Origin: Streptomyces chromofuscus
GTDB lineage: Bacteria; Actinomycetota; Actinomycetes; Streptomycetales; Streptomycetaceae
Assembly: GCF_015160875.1 (NCBI RefSeq)
Contig: NZ_CP063374.1
Coordinates: forward strand, 5,273,501 to 5,337,500
DNA: 64,000 nt
Direction of reading: 5' to 3'
In this document: in pieces, positions 59,037-64,000 of the stretch
Layout: each line of letters opens with the position of its first letter
Position numbering within the stretch: the stretch's first letter is position 1
The notes under the pieces: model-generated
Database searches by the model: none
Told to the model about the DNA's origin: nothing
What the model saw: only the letters and a program-made list of their open reading frames with translations
Position numbers and translations under genes: made by a program

Positions 59037-59822
59037 CTACATACCCTGCCACTCCGGCTTGTTCGCATAGGTGTGCCGGAAGTAGTCCGCCAGCTTCAGC
59101 TTGGACGCGGCGGCCTCGTCGACCACCACGGTGGCGTGCGGGTGCAACTGCAGCGCCGAGGCCGGGCACACCGCCGCGACCGGTCCCTCCACCGTCGCCG
59201 CGACCGCGTCCGCCTTCCCCTCACCCGTCGCCAGCAGCACCAGGTGCCGGGCCTCGAGGATCGTCCCGATGCCCTGGGTGATGACGTGATGCGGCACCTG
59301 GTCGATGTCGCCGTCGAAGAACCGCGCGTTGTCGATCCGCGTCTGCTCAGTCAGCGTCTTGATCCGGGTGCGCGAGGCGAGTGAGGAGCACGGCTCGTTG
59401 AAGCCGATGTGCCCGTCCGTCCCGATCCCCAGCAACTGCAGGTCCACCCCGCCGGCCTCGGCCAGCGCCCGGTCGTACGCCGTGCACGCGGCGGGGACGT
59501 CCTCGGCCGTCCCGTCGGGCCCCATGAACGCGTCCATCTCGATCGCGAGCGGTTCCAGCACCTCACGCCGCAGCACCGACCGGTACGACTCCGGATGCTC
59601 GGCGGGCAGGCCCACGTACTCGTCGAGCTGCGCTATCCGCGCCCGTGAGGTGTCCACCGTGCCGGACCGCACCCTGGCCGCCAGCGCCTGGTAGACGGGC
59701 AGCGGCGTCGAGCCGGTGGCCACGCCGAGCAGGGCGTCGGGCTTGCGCCCGAGCAGCTCCGCCATGGCCTCGGCGATCAACTCGCCGCCCGCCTCGGCGT
59801 CGGGAACGATGACAACTTCCAC
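59037..59822 (-). CDS. nagB: Glucosamine-6-phosphate deaminase
   Basis: This 261-residue enzyme has GVATGSTPLPVYQAL (the phosphate loop), IAQLDEYVGL (catalytic Asp), GIGTDGHIGFNEP and the C-terminal RHTYANKPEWQGM. It converts glucosamine-6-phosphate, the DasR ligand, to fructose-6-phosphate and ammonia. The length matches S. coelicolor NagB. The GTG at 59822 is used; upstream is a DasR-like operator at 59877. Its divergent neighbour is a SIS-domain sugar-phosphate protein. Confidence 0.95.
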   Translation of the reverse strand: MEVVIVPDAEAGGELIAEAMAELLGRKPDALLGVATGSTPLPVYQALAARVRSGTVDTSRARIAQLDEYVGLPAEHPESYRSVLRREVLEPLAIEMDAFMGPDGTAEDVPAACTAYDRALAEAGGVDLQLLGIGTDGHIGFNEPCSSLASRTRIKTLTEQTRIDNARFFDGDIDQVPHHVITQGIGTILEARHLVLLATGEGKADAVAATVEGPVAAVCPASALQLHPHATVVVDEAAASKLKLADYFRHTYANKPEWQGM

Positions 59823-59876
59823 GCTGGGCCTGCCGATCTGGAGAGGGGACTCGAAGGGCACCCGGAAGGGGCCATG

Positions 59877-59888
59877 TGGTTTAGACCA
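59877..59888. promoter_or_regulatory. DasR-like operator upstream of nagB
   Basis: TGGTTTAGACCA differs from the consensus TGGTCTAGACCA at one base. It is 55 bases before the nagB start and 316 bases before the divergent SIS-domain gene. Confidence 0.82.
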
Positions 59889-60023
59889 ATCTAACAGAGA
59901 GGGTGTGTCCTGACCCAGGCGAAGACAAGCCCTCCAGGACGTCTTTAGGGGAGGCGCGAACCGGGGTGAGGGAGTGGAATGGTGCTGTCGGAAGCCACGG
60001 CGGCGCTTCGAAGAAGAGCACGT

Positions 60024-60131
60024 CAGCGCTTCGGTGAACGCACGGCAGCGCTCCGGCGAACCCACGGCATCGCACCGGCGGGAGCCGACATCGCTCCGGC
60101 GTGCGCGGGCAGCGCTCCGGCGGGAAAACAC
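60024..60131. repeat. Short 21-22-bp imperfect tandem repeats before the SIS gene
   Basis: Five imperfect units beginning CA(G/T)CGC(T/A)(C/T)CGG start at 60024, 60046, 60068, 60089 and 60110. They lie in the 315-base gap between the nagB operator and the SIS-domain gene. No gene is supported within them. Confidence 0.65.
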
Positions 60132-60203
60132 GACGGCGCCGCACCGCACCACCGCGATGCGGCCACAGTGACACTGGGCCGACGCAGACGCAGAGGAAGT
60201 CAC

Positions 60204-61292
60204 ATGACCGCCACGACCCCGTACCCTCACGACCCCCACGCCCCCCACAGCGAGGTCCCCGGCCGGATCATGGCGCGTGAGATGGGCCAGCAGCCCGCGG
60301 TACTGCGCCGGATCCTGGAGAAAGGGGTTCCCGCCATCCGCCAGGTGGCCCAGGACATCGCCGCCCGCGCACCCCGCTTCGTCCTGCTGACCGCCCGCGG
60401 CACCTCCGACAACGCCGCCCTCTACGCCAAGTACCTCCTGGAAATCCGCCTCGGCCTGCCCTGCGGCCTCACCTCGATGTCCACCACCACGGCCTACGGC
60501 GCCCGCCCCGACCTCACCGACGTCCTCGTCGTCACCGTCAGCCAGTCCGGCGGTTCCCCCGACCTGGTCGCCTCCACCCGGGCCGCCCGCGAGGCCGGCG
60601 CGATCACCCTCGCGGTGACCAACCATCCCGACTCCGCGCTGGCCGGCGTCTCCGAGTACCACATCGACATCCTGGCCGGTCCGGAGAAGGCGCTCCCCGC
60701 GACGAAGACGTACACCGCCTCACTCCTCGCGCTCTACCTCTTCGTCGAGGGACTGCGCGGCGGCGACGGCGCTCCGGCGAAGGTGCTGCCCGACCTCGCC
60801 GAGCACCTGCTCGCCCGGCACGGCGAGATCCGCACCCTGGCCGCCCGCTACCGCTTCGCCGAGCGCATGGTGATCACCTCGCGCGGCTACGGCTACCCCA
60901 CGGCCAAGGAGGCGGCCCTGAAGCTGATGGAGACCAGCTACATCCCCGCCCTCTCCTACTCCGGCGCCGACCTTCTGCACGGCCCGCTCGCCATGGTCGA
61001 CAACGTCTCCCCGGTCATCGCGGTGGTCCCCGACGGCAAGGGCGGGCAGGCGCTCCAGCCCGTCCTCGACCGGTTGCGCGGCCGGGGCGCCGACCTGGTC
61101 GTCATCGGCCCCAGGAGCCAGGTCGAGGTCGCCTCCGCCGGTTTCGTCCTGCCCACCGAGGAGGTCGCCGAGGAGGTCCAGCCCATCCTGGAGATCGTCC
61201 CCCTGCAGTTGCTCGCCCACGAGGTCGCGATCGCCCGCGGCCAGGACCCGGACGCCCCCCGCGCCCTGGCGAAGGTGACGGAGACGCACTGA
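60204..61292 (+). CDS. SIS-domain aminosugar-phosphate protein (GlmS-like isomerase half)
   Basis: This 362-residue protein has two SIS domains: TARGTSDNAALYAKYLLEI and VSQSGGSPDLVAS in the first, and TSRGYGYPTAKEAALKLMETSYIPA in the second. It resembles the isomerase half of GlmS without the glutaminase domain, as in AgaS/NagB-II/FrlB proteins. It is therefore a probable glucosamine-phosphate deaminase or isomerase. The ATG at 60204 has GAGGAAG upstream. It lies next to nagB, a second route to the same product. Substrate not proven. Confidence 0.88.
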   Translation: MTATTPYPHDPHAPHSEVPGRIMAREMGQQPAVLRRILEKGVPAIRQVAQDIAARAPRFVLLTARGTSDNAALYAKYLLEIRLGLPCGLTSMSTTTAYGARPDLTDVLVVTVSQSGGSPDLVASTRAAREAGAITLAVTNHPDSALAGVSEYHIDILAGPEKALPATKTYTASLLALYLFVEGLRGGDGAPAKVLPDLAEHLLARHGEIRTLAARYRFAERMVITSRGYGYPTAKEAALKLMETSYIPALSYSGADLLHGPLAMVDNVSPVIAVVPDGKGGQALQPVLDRLRGRGADLVVIGPRSQVEVASAGFVLPTEEVAEEVQPILEIVPLQLLAHEVAIARGQDPDAPRALAKVTETH

Positions 61293-61354
61293 ACAGGGGT
61301 CGCGGGCGGGTACGGCATCACGACAGTCAAATCAGTACGAAAGCGAACATAGTC

Positions 61355-61525
61355 GTGGGTCGTTCCGTCCCCGGCGTCGACATCGGGCCCGTCGCCCGCC
61401 GCACCGGCGCGGTGATGCGGGGCGTGTCCCCACAGGCGTGCGACGGCGCGAGCCGCGAGGAACTGGAGGCTCTCGCGGAAATTGCCATGGCCCATCTGGC
61501 CCCGTACATGAGCCGGGCGGGTTAG
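61355..61525 (+). CDS. Possible 56-residue hypothetical protein
   Basis: A short frame codes VGRSVPGVDIGPVARRTG through HLAPYMSRAG with a helical acidic end (ASREELEALAEIAMAHL). The codon bias looks protein-like, with G/C in most third positions. The GTG at 61355 lacks a ribosome site, although CATAGT just before it could be a -10 for leaderless mRNA. No family is recognised. Confidence 0.4.
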   Translation: MGRSVPGVDIGPVARRTGAVMRGVSPQACDGASREELEALAEIAMAHLAPYMSRAG

Positions 61526-61592
61526 GCTGCGAAGCGCCAACTCCACACAGCCTTCAACAACAAACCGCCCCCGACGCATGGACACGGCAAAG

Positions 61593-61604
61593 TGGTCTAG
61601 TCCA
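61593..61604. promoter_or_regulatory. Orphan DasR-like operator
   Basis: TGGTCTAGTCCA is identical to the 12-bp core at 52930. It lies 263 bases before the PdtaS-like kinase gene in a 340-base gap with no other clear gene. Confidence 0.7.
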
Positions 61605-61866
61605 GAATGCGTGAGGGACGCAAACACCAAGAGCCTCCGTCTTCCCCGCACAGGAAGGCGGACCGAGGAACCGGTGCTCTCTGCCCTGACTGCCCCGGCT
61701 CCTCATCCTTCGGCCGACCGGGACCGCACACCCCACGGCCGATGCTGCTCCGGGCTGCGGTGCCGGGAGGGTTGAGGGTCCCTCCCAGGCGCCGCGGCCC
61801 GCGGGTGTCTCCGGGCCGTACCGTCACTTTTAGGACCTGCACAGACCCCCGGGTACGCTCGCAGAC

Positions 61867-63342
61867 GTGCCCTCCATGAACGAACTGGTCCGCCAGCACA
61901 CCGCCCTCGACGACTCCGATCTCGAGTGGCTCCATCTGCTGGTCTCGGAGTGGCAGCTGCTCTCCGACCTGTCCTTCGCCGACCTGGTCCTGTGGGTTCC
62001 CACCCGCGACGGCACCCGTTATGTCTCCGTCGCGCAGATGCGGCCCAACACCGGTCCCACCTCCTACCAGGACGACATGGTCGGCCACCTCGTCCCGCGC
62101 GGCCGCCGCCCGATGCTGGACGCCGCGCTCGACGAGGGCAGGATCGTGCGCGAGGGCGACCCGGAGTGGCGCGAGGAGGTCCCGGTCCGGGTCGAGTCGA
62201 TCCCGGTGCGACGGGAAGGACGCGTCCTCGGTGTCATCGCCCGCAACACCAACCTCCTCACCGTGCGCACCCCGAGCCGTCTGGAGCTCACGTACCTCCA
62301 GAGCGCCTCGGACCTGGCACAGATGATCGCGGCCGGCGCCTTCCCCTTCGCGAACCAGCAGCTCGACATGGATGCCTCGCCCCGCGTGGGCGACGGCCTG
62401 ATCCGGCTCGACGCGGACGGCATCGTCCAGTACGCCTCCCCGAACGCGCTGTCCGCCTACCACCGTATGGGCCTCGCCGCCGACCTGGTCGGCCACCACC
62501 TGGGCCGTACGACCGCCGAACTCGCACCCACCCGGGGGCCGGTGGACGAAGCGCTGGCCAAGGTGGCCAGCGGATGGGCGCCGCGCGAGTTCGAGATCGA
62601 GGCCAACGACGGGGTCATCCAGTTCCGGGCCATTCCGCTCAAGCCCAAGGGCACCCGCATCGGTTCGCTCGTGCTGCTCCGGGACGTCACCGAACTGCGC
62701 CGCCGCGAGAGGGAGTTGATCACCAAGGACGCGACCATCCGGGAAATCCACCACCGGGTGAAGAACAACCTCCAGACGGTGGCCGCCCTGCTGCGCCTGC
62801 AGGCCCGCCGCATCGAGTCCGAGCGGGGCCGCGCGGCCCTGGACGAGGCGGTGCGCCGGGTCGGCTCCATCGCGATCGTGCACGAGACGCTCTCCCAGAA
62901 CCTGGACGAGCGCGTGGAGTTCGACGAGATCGCCGACCGGGTGCTGGCGATGGTCGCCGAGATCTCCCCGGGCAAGGTCACCGGCCGGCGCAGCGGCCGC
63001 TTCGGCATCCTGGACGCCGAGGTCGCCACCCCGCTGTCGATGGTGCTCACCGAGGTGTTGCAGAACGCGCTGGAGCACGGCTTCCGCGAGGGCGACACCG
63101 GCACGGTCGAGGTGTCGGCCGTGCGGGGCGGTACGACGAAGGAGGCGCGCCTGCTGGTGACGGTGCAGGACGACGGGGTCGGCCTGCCCGAGGGTTTCGA
63201 CCCGCGCACCTCCGGCAACCTCGGCCTGCAGATCGTACGGACGCTGGTGGAGGGCGAGTTGGGCGGTACGTTCGACATGGTCCCGGCGCCGGAGCGCGGC
63301 ACGCAGGTCATCTTGGACATCCCGGTACGCGCGCAGAAGTGA
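61867..63342 (+). CDS. PdtaS-type sensor histidine kinase
   Basis: This 491-residue soluble kinase has an N-terminal GAF-like domain (about residues 10-155), a PAS domain (DGLIRLDADGIVQYASPNAL, about 178-280) and a HisKA_2-type dimerisation box REIHHRVKNNLQT (His295/His296), followed by an HATPase domain (VLTEVLQNALEHGF, DDGVGLPEGFD, GNLGLQIVRTLV). This is the architecture of actinobacterial PdtaS, which phosphorylates the ANTAR-type antiterminator PdtaR encoded elsewhere. The GTG at 61867 or the ATG three codons later could be the start. No cognate regulator is adjacent. Confidence 0.92.
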   Translation: MPSMNELVRQHTALDDSDLEWLHLLVSEWQLLSDLSFADLVLWVPTRDGTRYVSVAQMRPNTGPTSYQDDMVGHLVPRGRRPMLDAALDEGRIVREGDPEWREEVPVRVESIPVRREGRVLGVIARNTNLLTVRTPSRLELTYLQSASDLAQMIAAGAFPFANQQLDMDASPRVGDGLIRLDADGIVQYASPNALSAYHRMGLAADLVGHHLGRTTAELAPTRGPVDEALAKVASGWAPREFEIEANDGVIQFRAIPLKPKGTRIGSLVLLRDVTELRRRERELITKDATIREIHHRVKNNLQTVAALLRLQARRIESERGRAALDEAVRRVGSIAIVHETLSQNLDERVEFDEIADRVLAMVAEISPGKVTGRRSGRFGILDAEVATPLSMVLTEVLQNALEHGFREGDTGTVEVSAVRGGTTKEARLLVTVQDDGVGLPEGFDPRTSGNLGLQIVRTLVEGELGGTFDMVPAPERGTQVILDIPVRAQK

Positions 63343-63403
63343 CCGGCCGTCCACCGGAAGTGACGGGCGTTCCTCGGTCGCAAGGGCCTCGGTACAGCAA
63401 AAA

Positions 63404-63427
63404 GCCCCGGACCTGACGGTCCGGGGC
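63404..63427 (-). terminator. Terminator of wblE
   Basis: GCCCCGGACC (63404-63413) pairs with GGTCCGGGGC (63418-63427). On the minus strand the stem is followed by TTTTTGC. It is about 110 bases past the wblE stop codon. The kinase gene ends upstream on the other strand and may use the same stem. Confidence 0.82.
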
Positions 63428-63537
63428 CAGTGCTCGCTGTAAGCGCATTGGGGGTACTGCGCGCTGCGGCTCGGGGGCGGGAGATGCGTACTCGCTGTAC
63501 GCGCCGCCAAGCTCAGGCTGTCAGCGGGGTGGGTGTG

Positions 63538-63795
63538 TCAGGCGGAGGCCTGACGGGCCCGGTTGCGGGCGGCGCGGCGCTTCATGGCGCGGCGCTCGTC
63601 CTCGCTGAGACCACCCCAGACGCCGGAGTCCTGGCCGGACTCGAGCGCCCACTGCAGACACTGCTCGATAACCGGGCAGCGACGGCAGACGGCCTTGGCT
63701 TCCTCGATCTGCAGCAGCGCAGGACCGGTGTTGCCGATGGGGAAGAAGAGCTCGGGGTCTTCCTCGCGGCAAACGGCGTTGTGACGCCAGTCCAT
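63538..63795 (-). CDS. wblE: WhiB-family protein WblE
   Basis: This 85-residue WhiB-like protein has the four Fe-S cysteines (Cys9, Cys37, Cys40, Cys46; CRRCPVIEQC), the SGVWGG turn and a basic C-terminus (RRAMKRRAARNRARQ) for DNA or sigma contact. It matches WblE (WhiB1 group), a conserved actinobacterial essential-type regulator that responds to nitric oxide or redox changes. The ATG has AAGGAGAGG upstream. A dyad GTGAA-CGCT-TTCAC lies 40 bases upstream and might be regulatory. Confidence 0.93.
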   Translation of the reverse strand: MDWRHNAVCREEDPELFFPIGNTGPALLQIEEAKAVCRRCPVIEQCLQWALESGQDSGVWGGLSEDERRAMKRRAARNRARQASA

Positions 63796-64000
63796 GGCTG
63801 CTACCTCTCCTTGGTATTACGTGAAGATTGTGAATGTGAACGCTTTCACGAATCCCTCAACAAGTGAAGGGCCTACCGCCGAGTCTTCCCCGGCGTGGTC
63901 CTTGGTTGTGAAGAGGGGTTCCGGTGATCTGTGGAGGCCGGTGTTGCGGGCCGTCCCGATCGCCACGTAGAGACTCGCAAACCTCGGCGACGGATACAAC
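63796..64000. other. Upstream region of wblE to window end
   Basis: No coding gene is supported. It holds the wblE ribosome site (AAGGAGAGG on the minus strand near 63805-63815), an imperfect dyad GTGAACGCTTTCAC at 63836-63849, and probably the wblE promoter. The remainder shows nothing recognisable. Confidence 0.5.

Overview
This window is chromosomal DNA from a Streptomyces species. The evidence is the very high GC with third-position bias, two WhiB-family genes, an initiator tRNA pair, a sigR-rsrA pair, an epi-isozizaene synthase/CYP170 pair, an nrdABS operon with a cobalamin riboswitch, and a dasR-dasABC-nagB chitin/GlcNAc block. From memory, gene content and order resemble the S. coelicolor core segment running from about wblC (SCO5190) to wblE (SCO5240). 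I saw no prophage, insertion sequence, integrase or CRISPR array. Two genes contain the rare TTA (bldA-dependent) codon.

Layout: 0.1-9 kb holds mycoredoxin (minus) behind a SigR-type promoter, UvrD2 helicase, the wblC antibiotic-response regulator with a ~600-nt leader (upstream ORF plus attenuator), a ThiF-like/AarF-like overlapping pair and a small zinc metallopeptidase. 8-16.8 kb holds a TerD-AIM24 fusion followed by two AIM24-like genes, a NUDIX/DUF2342 pair, an epimerase, moaE and a PDZ-Lon-like membrane protease. 17-25.5 kb holds a UPF0182 membrane protein, two identical initiator tRNA genes flanking a Sel1/TPR repeat protein, and divergent catR/catalase. 25.5-33.6 kb holds a CBS protein, hisN, a 45-bp tandem repeat array, a TTA-containing TetR regulator and an SMR exporter, rsgA-aroA, an M50-like protease, a SRAP protein and a hydrolase. 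33.6-39.5 kb holds sigR-rsrA, two HD-domain membrane proteins, a TPR protein and peptide deformylase.

39.7-47 kb holds the albaflavenone genes (sesquiterpene synthase plus P450) and, convergent to them, nrdABS under a B12 riboswitch and apparent NrdR boxes. 47-52 kb holds an acetyltransferase, a DUF3311/monocarboxylate symporter pair and cstA-ybdD. 52-61.3 kb is aminosugar metabolism: dasR, dasABC, a GH3 hexosaminidase, nagB and a SIS-domain sugar-phosphate protein, with several DasR-like operators. The window ends with a PdtaS-type histidine kinase and wblE.

Themes: thiol-oxidative and peroxide control (SigR/RsrA, mycoredoxin, CatR), antibiotic-induced control (WblC), and nutrient control (DasR, B12). 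The most notable non-coding structures are the wblC attenuator leader, a tRNA-like 46-nt element at 7.4 kb, three intergenic tandem-repeat arrays (34, 45 and 98 bp periods), and an orphan DasR-like site at 61.6 kb. All family calls are by reading the sequence; no database search was run.
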